NCBI GenBank assembly: GCA_018376855.1
Contig: JAHAAN010000055.1
Coordinates: forward strand, 1-12,011
Reading direction: 5' to 3'
DNA from: Clostridiales bacterium
Lineage (GTDB): Bacteria > Bacillota > Clostridia > Christensenellales > QALW01
DNA: 12,011 bases
The notes under the pieces were generated by a model, which did no database searches, was not told the DNA's origin, and was given only the letters and a program-made list of their open reading frames with translations. Position numbers and translations under genes: made by a program. The stretch's first letter is position 1. Each line of letters begins with the position of its first letter. Shown here piece after piece: positions 5,931-12,011 of the stretch.

Positions 5931-5959
5931 ATTTTACACGAAATTTGTTCGTATGTCAA
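5931..5959 (-). promoter_or_regulatory. Sigma-A promoter of hup
   Basis: TTGACA (5954-5959), exactly 17 bp, TAAAAT (5931-5936) on the minus strand. This is the best promoter match in the window. The leader of about 75 bases ends in the AGGAGG ribosome site. A small ACGAA/TTCGT inverted repeat lies inside the spacer. Confidence 0.85.
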
Positions 5960-5993
5960 TAGTACATTTGCAATTCGTATTTTTTGGAAATAT

Positions 5994-7370
5994 TTATGAA
6001 TTTTTTTCTGTGCTCCATAGGGAGGGGATTGTTTTCGGGGATTCGCAGAAGGCTTGGATAAAGCGATCGGTCTGCATATTTAAAGCCAGCTCAGGCTGAA
6101 TATGTTTCCCGTTTGCAAGGAGGCAGGTCAAAAAGAGCAGACGGCCGACCGTATCGCTTTCAGGAGCTTGTGCGGCCTGCTCGGCGGCGGAAAGAAGTAG
6201 CTGCGAAAGCTCCTCGTCCGAAGGGGCGGATATAGCCTTTTTAGCGCGGTCGCAGGCCTTTTCAGCACGCATTAAAGCGGCCATGGAACGGGGAATTTCT
6301 TTAAGGGTTTCCGCGATGCTGCTCTGCTTTTTTTCCTGCCGCTTGATTGCATCCCAGTTTTGCAGCACATCATCGCTGCTTTTCACCTCAGTGTCTGAGA
6401 AAATATGCGGATGGCGGCGGATCATTTTGCGGCAGATCGCCCCGATCACGTCGTAAATCGTAAATTCTCCTTCTTCGCTGCCGATTTGGGCATGAAATAC
6501 CACTTGGAGCAGCACATCGCCTAATTCATCGCAAAGCGCGTCATAGTCGCTTTCGTCGATAGCGTCCAGCGCTTCATAGCATTCTTCAAGCAAATAGCGC
6601 TTGAGTGTATCGTGCGTTTGCTCGCGATCCCAAGGGCAGCCGTCGGGGTCGCGAAGGCGCTGCATGATCTTGATAAGATCGCGGAAGCCATAGCCGTGCT
6701 GCGCAGTCAGCGCCGTGGAGGGCAGGAACACGCAGGCGGTGTGGTCGTAGCTTTCGGCAGTAAGTCTGTCCAGCTCATAGAGCGGAAAAACCTGTGTATA
6801 GGCGCAGCCGCGGGCATCCTCGCGGTAAAAGAAAACCTCTTGTTCGTCGTCGTACCATTCCGAGAGCGCGCATTTGAGCGTTCCGGCCATGAGTTTATTA
6901 TCGATGCAGGTGTACAGCGCAGGGCGAGAAGGATCGACCGCCGACGGATCAAAATCCTCTGCAAGCGCTGTAAAAGCGCCACAGGGGCGTTTCAGGGCCG
7001 CAAGCGCGGTGTCTTTAAGGGAAACGCCGGGAAGGAGCGTAACGGGGATTTGAGCGGTTTCCGCTTGCTTGGCGGCATAGGCGGCGGTGCAGTCGTCCGT
7101 TCCGGAGCCGTATACCACATAGCAAACCGTGCCGTCCAGTGCTGACAGCTCCCGCATCACGGCGGCATTTAAAGCGTCGAAATCCTCGGCAGCTTCATAG
7201 CAGCTGTCCAACGATGTTACGGAAATTTCACCTTTTTTTAAGCTGGCAAACAGCGGCATACGCTCCGTTTGCACAACGGTGTGAGAGGCGTGTTCAATGC
7301 AGTCTAACGCTTTGAGCGTGATTTGTTCCCATTCCCCGGCGCCGCTGCCGATGATGATTAGTTTTTCCAT
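5994..7370 (-). CDS. mazG: MazG nucleotide pyrophosphohydrolase with N-terminal tetrapyrrole-methylase-like domain (YabN type)
   Basis: 458-aa fusion protein. Residues 1-225 resemble the SAM-dependent tetrapyrrole methylase fold (IIIGSGAGEWEQITLKAL, VVYGSGTDD, LLPGVS), but the glycine-rich motifs are loose. Residues 230-350 are a full MazG domain: LRDPDGCPWDREQTHDTL, the metal-binding EExxE (E262, E263, E266) and ExxD (E282, D285), then VVFHAQ and MIRRHPHIF. MazG hydrolyses NTPs/dNTPs to monophosphate and pyrophosphate, a house-cleaning role in the cytoplasm. A second C-terminal MazG repeat (about 355-443) keeps its shape (IPRSMAALMRAEKA, PELALNMQTDRF) but has DTVGRLLF where an E..GDLLF motif is usual, so it is probably inactive. 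The ATG at 7370 overlaps the flippase stop by 13 bp, so translation is probably coupled. Confidence 0.95.
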   Translation of the reverse strand: MEKLIIIGSGAGEWEQITLKALDCIEHASHTVVQTERMPLFASLKKGEISVTSLDSCYEAAEDFDALNAAVMRELSALDGTVCYVVYGSGTDDCTAAYAAKQAETAQIPVTLLPGVSLKDTALAALKRPCGAFTALAEDFDPSAVDPSRPALYTCIDNKLMAGTLKCALSEWYDDEQEVFFYREDARGCAYTQVFPLYELDRLTAESYDHTACVFLPSTALTAQHGYGFRDLIKIMQRLRDPDGCPWDREQTHDTLKRYLLEECYEALDAIDESDYDALCDELGDVLLQVVFHAQIGSEEGEFTIYDVIGAICRKMIRRHPHIFSDTEVKSSDDVLQNWDAIKRQEKKQSSIAETLKEIPRSMAALMRAEKACDRAKKAISAPSDEELSQLLLSAAEQAAQAPESDTVGRLLFLTCLLANGKHIQPELALNMQTDRFIQAFCESPKTIPSLWSTEKNS

Positions 7371-9061
7371 ATTTCTTCCCTTTCCTTTTCGTTGGTTTTG
7401 TTTCTATATAAAGAAAGCCTTTGCAAAAATGCGCAGATTCGTTTTCCGCCGGGAAACAGTGCAAGCTCCTGCGGCGAAAAGGCCTTGAATAAAAGTAAAA
7501 GCAGAGAATACAGCACCGCCGCAAGGCAGATAACAGTAAGGATTACACTTCGTTTCATGAACGCTTCGTTCAGAAGCATTCGGGCGCCCCAAAGTGCAGC
7601 GCTCATGATCGCGGCAGCGGCAAGCGGCGCGGCAAAAATAAATTTTGCACGCTTGAGACTGCACACGCGGCGAAGGGACAGCAGGTTCAGAACAGCGGTA
7701 ACGCCGTAGCACACAGCGGAGCTGATGGGCGCGCCTAAGATATTCAGGCGTGCGTTTTGCAGCAAAAAAATGCTCAGGATTATTTTTACGGCAGCGCCTA
7801 TCGCAATGCTGCGCATGGGGACGAGGAACCTGCCAGTTCCCTGCAAAATTCCGGTTGCGGTTTGCGAAACGGAAAGAAATAACACGGAAAAGCCGCAGAT
7901 CTGCATCATGCTTCCGCCGAGCGAGAGCTTATCGAAAACGAAATAAGGCGCACGCTCTAGCGTAGGGATCAGGCGGAAAAGAGCCGTAGTTTCAGCGGAG
8001 GATTGATGATAGAACAGATTCAGCACAGGTTTTCCGAGCAGCAGCATGCCCGCAAAGCAGGGAAGGCCGACGCAGAGCGCAAGCTTGAGCGCCGTGCATA
8101 CGGAACGGGAAGCAACGGCATCCTGCTTCTGCGCATAGGCGGCGCTGATAAAAGGCACCAGCGCTGCTGCGAGCGCAACGGTTACAACTGCCGGCACGTT
8201 GACCAGCGAGCTTACCATGCCGTTGAGTACGCCGTACATGCTGTTGATGTGCGATTCCTCGTAGCCCGCTGCATGCAGGCACCACGTTACAAGATAGGCG
8301 TCGAGCATGTTGACCAAGGGCAGAACGGCGCCGCCGACCGTAACGGGAAATGCGGCGCTGAACAGCTGCCGGTATAACCCGCGCTGCGCGTTTTGAACGG
8401 GCTTGTGCGCCGGAGCTTTTTTTTGATAGCGCAGGTAGCGGAAATGTATGTAGACAATACTGCTCAGCTCACTGAGCGTTACGCCCAGCAGCGCGCCTCC
8501 CGCGGCGTATACAGGCCCATTAGGCAGCCAAAGCGCCGCCAATGCGAGGCCGATGAACAGCTTGCCGGCCGAACCGATCAGCTGTGAAACGGCTGTGGGC
8601 GTCATGTTCTGCATGCCTTGAAAATATCCGCGGTAAGCAGAAACAACGGTGAGAAGCATGCACGGAGCAATGCAGACGATGGCAAACCGACCGCTTGGAA
8701 TGCCTAAGGAGGCAGCGATGCTGCCGGAAAACACCGTCATAAGCACGCAGAAGACGACGCCAAGCGCGCCGAGTATGCGGCGTGAAGCCAAAAAAACGGC
8801 GTGAGCGCCGTTTAGATCCCCCTGCGCTCGAAGGGAGGAGACAAGCTTAGAAACCGCCACAGGCAGCCCCGAAGTGCAGACAACCCACAGCAGGGAGTAA
8901 ATCAGATATGCTTTTGCATAGACGCCCATTGCCTCCACGCCGATCAGGTTCGTTAACGGAATGCGGTACAATGCCCCGATCACCTTGCAGAGAATGCCCG
9001 CAAGGCCGAGAATGACAGCGCCGTGCAGAAACGAACGGCGATCGTTTGCGTTTTGCTCCAT
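7358..9061 (-). CDS. SpoVB/YabM-like polysaccharide or lipid-linked precursor flippase (MOP superfamily)
   Basis: Integral membrane protein of 567 aa with about 14 predicted helices. It belongs to the polysaccharide-biosynthesis/MurJ branch of the MOP superfamily, which moves lipid-linked sugars or lipid II across the membrane. The family signature YRGYFQGMQNMTP is at about 143-155, and the N-terminus AGILCKVIGALYRIPLTNLIG is typical of SpoVB/YabM/YtgP. I set the start at ATG 9061, with GGAAGGAAGGG 4-9 bases upstream. The longer frame to 9178 would begin before the predicted transcription start near 9143 and lacks a ribosome site. It sits between spoVT and mazG exactly as yabM does in Bacillus, so that orthologue is the best guess; a MurJ or SpoVB role in cortex synthesis is the alternative. 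Confidence 0.92.
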   Translation of the reverse strand: MEQNANDRRSFLHGAVILGLAGILCKVIGALYRIPLTNLIGVEAMGVYAKAYLIYSLLWVVCTSGLPVAVSKLVSSLRAQGDLNGAHAVFLASRRILGALGVVFCVLMTVFSGSIAASLGIPSGRFAIVCIAPCMLLTVVSAYRGYFQGMQNMTPTAVSQLIGSAGKLFIGLALAALWLPNGPVYAAGGALLGVTLSELSSIVYIHFRYLRYQKKAPAHKPVQNAQRGLYRQLFSAAFPVTVGGAVLPLVNMLDAYLVTWCLHAAGYEESHINSMYGVLNGMVSSLVNVPAVVTVALAAALVPFISAAYAQKQDAVASRSVCTALKLALCVGLPCFAGMLLLGKPVLNLFYHQSSAETTALFRLIPTLERAPYFVFDKLSLGGSMMQICGFSVLFLSVSQTATGILQGTGRFLVPMRSIAIGAAVKIILSIFLLQNARLNILGAPISSAVCYGVTAVLNLLSLRRVCSLKRAKFIFAAPLAAAAIMSAALWGARMLLNEAFMKRSVILTVICLAAVLYSLLLLLFKAFSPQELALFPGGKRICAFLQRLSLYRNKTNEKEREEIWKN

Positions 9062-9121
9062 GCGTCCCTTCCTTCCGGATACATCGGGGAAAGATTTTTT
9101 GGGCGTATCCTGAGATAAATA

Positions 9122-9152
9122 AATGATCGCAGACAAGCTATCTGCGATCATT
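9122..9152 (-). promoter_or_regulatory. Palindrome overlapping the flippase promoter: operator or spoVT terminator
   Basis: AATGATCGCAGA (9122-9133) and TCTGCGATCATT (9141-9152) form a perfect 12-bp inverted repeat around 7 bases. It overlaps the end of the -10 and the predicted start of transcription. As a minus-strand hairpin followed by TATTTAT it could terminate spoVT, which ends 28 bp earlier. As DNA it could bind a repressor of the flippase promoter. Confidence 0.6.
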
Positions 9153-9178
9153 ATAACATTTTTGCCTAAAAAGCGCAA
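9150..9178 (-). promoter_or_regulatory. Promoter of the flippase-mazG unit
   Basis: TTGCGC (9173-9178), 17 bp, TATAAT (9150-9155), with an extended TG (TGTTATAAT). It starts directly after the spoVT stop codon and drives transcription toward the flippase and mazG from about 9143. Confidence 0.7.
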
Positions 9179-9180
9179 TT

Positions 9181-9714
9181 CTATACTTCCTGCGATTGCA
9201 GCTCGATAAAGCGCGCCGCAATGCTGATCTGCGCGCGTTCCTCTGGGGTGATCTCCGCGTGGCTTAAAAGCAGCAGGCCGCCCAGCAGATCGCCGCCGCT
9301 TACAAGGGGAACGATCAGCTGGAAGGAGAATTGCGCGTCGTCGTTTGCGGTCAGCGCAACGCGGTCCTCTCCGGAAAGCTCGGCGCTTCTGCGCTGGGTA
9401 AGAAGACTGCGCAGCTCGGCGCTGATTACAGCGCCTTCAACGCCCTGCAAATCGCTGCCTACGGCTAAAAGCACTTGATCGGTGTCGCAAAACAGCACCT
9501 GCTTTCCGTCGGCGGAGAAAAGCTGCGTGAACAGGGCGGCTGTCTCCTGCAAGTTGCCGAAGCTTGAATATTTGCGCAGAACGATCCTGTCCTGCGTATC
9601 GGTAAAAATTTCAACGGAGTCCCCTTCTCGAATGCGGAAACTCCGGCGGATTTCTTTTGGGATCACGATCCTTCCTAGATCGTCGATCCTTCGTACAATT
9701 CCGGTTGCTTTCAT
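9181..9714 (-). CDS. spoVT: Stage V sporulation protein T, AbrB-family regulator
   Basis: Transcription factor of 177 aa, matching the roughly 178 aa of Bacillus SpoVT. Residues 1-50 are an AbrB swapped-hairpin DNA-binding domain (MKATGIVRRIDDLGRIVIPK, EIRRSFRIREGDSVEIF). The remainder is the GAF-like domain (about 54-177), with IVPLVSGGDLLGGLLLLS near the middle of its sheet. SpoVT tunes late forespore (sigma-G) genes and spore coat/germination traits. The start at ATG 9714 is fixed by homology and by GGGAG 10 bases upstream; the in-frame stretch up to 9864 has no family match. It lies directly before the flippase and mazG, the conserved gene order. No clear sigma-G promoter could be picked out upstream; the stretch 9715-9873 holds only a weak TACAAA-type -10. 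Confidence 0.95.
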   Translation of the reverse strand: MKATGIVRRIDDLGRIVIPKEIRRSFRIREGDSVEIFTDTQDRIVLRKYSSFGNLQETAALFTQLFSADGKQVLFCDTDQVLLAVGSDLQGVEGAVISAELRSLLTQRRSAELSGEDRVALTANDDAQFSFQLIVPLVSGGDLLGGLLLLSHAEITPEERAQISIAARFIELQSQEV

Positions 9715-9873
9715 AACATATAAACTCCCTTTGGTTTGATTTGTATGATTAGTGTCTGCAAATGCAAAGAGATTATGCACCGGATTTTTGTAATAATGAA
9801 AAAATATGGAATACAATCGTAGCGGTATGATGGGGACAGCTGCCCGCATAACGGTCGGGAGCATACGGCGCTT

Positions 9874-11223
9874 TTATTCGTTTGCGGGCGGCGCTTGGTA
9901 GATGCGCCGCCATTTGCCGGTTTGGTATTGCAGAAAGGAGATCAGCCAGTTGGCAAACCAGCCGATCGGAACGGCGTACCAAATCATGTCGATGCCGAAT
10001 TTCGGCGCAAGCGTTACGGCTAAAACGACGCGAATGGAGAGGTTTACGAAGTTTGCAACGGTGAACATCTTCATGTCGCCCGAGCCGCGCAGAACGCCGT
10101 CCACCGCCATTTTAAAGCCGATCAGGCAAAAGAACCAGCCCATAAAGCGAAGGTAATTTTGCCCCGTGGAGATCGCCGCCGCGGTTCCGTCCGCACCGAG
10201 AAACAGGGAGATGATGGGCCGGTTGAAGCATTCCAAAACCAAACAGATGACGGCGGCAAAGAAAAGAACCATGCCGTTTGCCGCACGGTAGCCCTTCTGC
10301 ACGCGCTCCGGCTTCCCGGCGCCGATATTCTGAGCCGTGTAGGAGGAGAGCGCGTTGCCGATTCCCGACATCGGAACGACGCAGATGGATTCGATTCTCA
10401 TAGCGGCGGAAAAGCCGGCAAGCGCTTCCGTGCCGAAGCTGTTGACGACAGACTGCACCAGCATCAGCCCGATGGAAACGGTGGATTGCTGGAAGATGGA
10501 GGGCAGGGCGATTTTCGTCATGGAGAGCAGCTCGGTTTTATCAAAAACAGTTTCGGCTTTGCCCGTGAACCGTTTGAGCTTGCAGAGAAAAACGGTGCAG
10601 GAGAGAAAAGCGGAAATTCCCTGCGCGATAAGGGTAGCCCATGCAGCGCCCGCAACGCCCATATTCAGCTCTGCAACCATGAGATAATCCAGCGCGACGT
10701 TCACAATGGAGGAGAACATCAAAAACGCAAGAGGAATGCGGGATTTGCCCAGCGCATTGAACATGGCGGAGAAAATGTTATACATAAACAGCAGCGGAAG
10801 TCCTATAAAATAAATGTTCAGGTATTCTGCGGCAAGATCAAGCGCTTCGGGAGGCGTGTTGAGCCAGATCATAATTCGGCGGCTTAGCAGTAGGCCGATC
10901 CCGCCGAGCAGGATGCTGACGCACAGGAAGGCGAGCAGCGCGGTATAGACGGCGCGTTTCATTTTGCCGTATTCTTTTGCGCCGAAGTACCGGCTTACGA
11001 TCACCGACGCGCCGATTCCGCCGCCGATCGCAACGCAGATGAAAATATTGGTCAGCGCGTAGGAGGCGCCGATGGCGGCAAGCGCCTGTTCGCTGACATA
11101 ACGCCCCACAATAGCGGAATCCGCCATTGTGTAGGTTTGCTGAAACAGGTTTCCGATAATGATCGGAAGAGAAAACAGCAGGATCGCCGAAAGCGGCTTT
11201 TTTACAGTGAGATAATTGTTCAT
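9874..11223 (-). CDS. MATE family efflux transporter
   Basis: Membrane exporter of 449 aa, the usual MATE length, with about 12 helices in two similar halves. It exchanges Na+ or H+ for drugs or metabolites. The N-terminal half has LPIIIGNLFQQTYTMADSAI then VGRYV (about 19-43), and GGGIGASVIVSRYFGAKEYG (67-86), which are characteristic of the DinF/NorM-like clostridial MATE group. The second half repeats the pattern (LPSIFQQSTVSIGLMLVQ, then GNALSSYTAQNIGAG). The start at ATG 11223 has CGGAG 6 bases upstream. The 35 codons before it in the same frame look non-coding. It reads toward spoVT, with 159 bp between and no convincing terminator. Substrate unknown; any link to the sporulation cluster is only positional. 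Confidence 0.94.
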   Translation of the reverse strand: MNNYLTVKKPLSAILLFSLPIIIGNLFQQTYTMADSAIVGRYVSEQALAAIGASYALTNIFICVAIGGGIGASVIVSRYFGAKEYGKMKRAVYTALLAFLCVSILLGGIGLLLSRRIMIWLNTPPEALDLAAEYLNIYFIGLPLLFMYNIFSAMFNALGKSRIPLAFLMFSSIVNVALDYLMVAELNMGVAGAAWATLIAQGISAFLSCTVFLCKLKRFTGKAETVFDKTELLSMTKIALPSIFQQSTVSIGLMLVQSVVNSFGTEALAGFSAAMRIESICVVPMSGIGNALSSYTAQNIGAGKPERVQKGYRAANGMVLFFAAVICLVLECFNRPIISLFLGADGTAAAISTGQNYLRFMGWFFCLIGFKMAVDGVLRGSGDMKMFTVANFVNLSIRVVLAVTLAPKFGIDMIWYAVPIGWFANWLISFLQYQTGKWRRIYQAPPANE

Positions 11224-11295
11224 AGCAGTCTCCGTTTTAGCGGTTTGTAAAGTGAAATAGGGTTCATTGAGGCGGGCAAAGGGCTTTGCTTCTCT

Positions 11296-11301
11296 TTTAT
11301 A
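11296..11301 (-). promoter_or_regulatory. Weak promoter candidate for the MATE gene
   Basis: Minus-strand TATAAA in the context CATACTATAAAAG lies about 73 bp before the MATE start. The -35 region is poor (TAACGG at 16 bp). Confidence 0.3.
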
Positions 11302-11376
11302 GTATGCTTTTTCGGCCCCGTTAGGCATAACCGGTTAGTTCCCAAGGCGAATTTTTATTTTCGATCCGTCAGGGCA

Positions 11377-11409
11377 GGCGGCCTGAAGCAGGCGGAAGCC
11401 TTTTTCTGT
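11377..11409. terminator. Weak hairpin between trmO and the MATE gene
   Basis: GCCTG-AAG-CAGGC (11381-11393), with further GGC/GCC pairing outside an internal loop. The T-run (11401-11405) is on the plus-strand side, though both neighbouring genes are on the minus strand, so it is a poor trmO terminator. It may instead stop antisense transcription. Confidence 0.3.
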
Positions 11410-12011
11410 TTAAGGAAAGGGCGTTACCTCCAATACGGTCAGGCAATCGCCCTGCACGGTAAAGCGAATATTGTGCCCTGCAAAGGCGACGCCGTAGATG
11501 CGGCCGTCGTGCTGATAGGCCGGGCGCGGGTCCTGCTCCAGCAGTGCAAGAGCGGCGCTTTGCTTTTCCGGCGGAAATGCGGCAAGCAGTGAAGGGGGGA
11601 AGCTTACCTTCAGCCGGTGCGCTGCTCCAACGCGCGCAAAGCCGTCGCGCGCATCGGGGTGGCTGTCGGTGTAGGGCAGATAGGGCTTGATGTCATAAAT
11701 AGGGGTTTTATTTCGCAAATCGGCGCCGGAGACGTGCAGCACAGGTCCCTTGCTTGTGAGGCTGATTTCACGCAGCCTTACCGAAGAGAGGCCGATGGGA
11801 TTGGGACGAAACGGAGAACGGGTGGCAAACACGCCCATAGAGGTCTTGCCGCCTAAGCGCGGCGGCGTTACGGTGGAGGAGGGGTGAGGGCGCTGCGTGC
11901 CTTCAAACTTCCATAAAAGCCAGATATAATCAAACCCTTCAAGGCCTCTTACGGCGTCGGCGCTGCGATATTCAGGCTCAAAGACGATATGGCCGGTCAG
12001 ATCCTCGATCA
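11410..12011 (-). CDS. trmO: tRNA (N6-threonylcarbamoyl-A37) methyltransferase TrmO, 5' end off the right edge
   Basis: TrmO/TsaA (YaeB) family SAM-dependent enzyme that N6-methylates t6A37 in tRNA-Thr. The frame stays open from the stop at 11410 to the right edge, so the ATG at 11838 is internal. Upstream of it the frame reads AVRGLEGFDYIWLLWKF and then TPPRLGGKTS, conserved family sequence. Further landmarks are GVFATRSPFRPNPIGLSSVR, DIKPYLPYTDSHPDA and LLEQDPRPAYQ near the C-terminus. About 200 codons are visible; by comparison with the family, some 25-35 N-terminal residues lie beyond base 12011. It is on the same strand as the MATE gene, 186 bp ahead of it. All core motifs are intact. 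Confidence 0.93.
   Translation of the reverse strand, partial: IEDLTGHIVFEPEYRSADAVRGLEGFDYIWLLWKFEGTQRPHPSSTVTPPRLGGKTSMGVFATRSPFRPNPIGLSSVRLREISLTSKGPVLHVSGADLRNKTPIYDIKPYLPYTDSHPDARDGFARVGAAHRLKVSFPPSLLAAFPPEKQSAALALLEQDPRPAYQHDGRIYGVAFAGHNIRFTVQGDCLTVLEVTPFP

Noticed and set aside
5937..5953. LexA-like box (CGAAC...TTCG) in the hup promoter spacer
   Set aside because: The half-site spacing does not match the Gram-positive CGAAC-N4-GTTCG consensus, and hup is not a typical SOS gene.
9062..9178. N-terminal extension of the flippase to 9178
   Set aside because: It covers the promoter and palindrome, has no ribosome site and gives no membrane-protein-like sequence.
10159..10887. 242-codon plus-strand open frame
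   Set aside because: Antisense shadow of the MATE gene; charged, low-complexity translation without a ribosome site.
11410..11838. Complete 142-codon gene starting at ATG 11838
   Set aside because: The frame continues upstream with conserved TrmO sequence to the window edge, so this ATG is an internal Met.

Overview
The window looks like chromosome of a low-to-mid GC, endospore-forming Firmicute of the class Clostridia, possibly an Oscillospirales-type gut lineage. The evidence is strong AGGAGG ribosome sites, TTG use as a start, a SpoVT homologue, and the gene order spoVT, SpoVB/YabM-like flippase, mazG (YabN type), hup, which is the conserved Bacillus/Clostridium block. The exact genus cannot be read from the sequence.

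Layout. On the left, all on the minus strand, is a Bce-type peptide-antibiotic sensing and detoxification module: response regulator (about 2436-1768), short-loop histidine kinase (1743-754) and ABC ATPase (644 to beyond base 1). Its permease should lie just off the left edge. Between kinase and ATPase is a promoter with a perfect TTACA-N4-TGTAA palindrome and a second half-matching site 21 bp away, the arrangement expected for BceR-type control.

From 2437 to about 3300 there is no convincing gene. The region is packed with hairpins, including two related copies of a modular repeat in which two adjacent stem-loops keep their architecture while the stem sequences differ. A possible 39-codon small membrane ORF (3341-3460) follows. 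Then comes a plus-strand lipoprotein (3569-4729) combining a ComEC-like metallo-beta-lactamase domain with a lamin-tail-like C-terminus, followed by a terminator.

The AT-rich stretch 4865-5458 carries the wreck of an IS200/IS605-family tnpA (about 5002-5383), readable only by switching among all three frames. Its HUH motif appears mutated.

From 5459 rightwards everything is on the minus strand: HU protein with its own clear promoter and terminator, MazG, a SpoVB/MurJ-superfamily flippase overlapping mazG by 13 bp, SpoVT, a MATE exporter, and the 3' part of trmO running off the right edge. The spoVT to mazG genes form a likely sporulation/envelope/housekeeping cluster. The yabO/yabP/yabQ genes that often follow hup are absent here, and the IS200 relic lies in that position.
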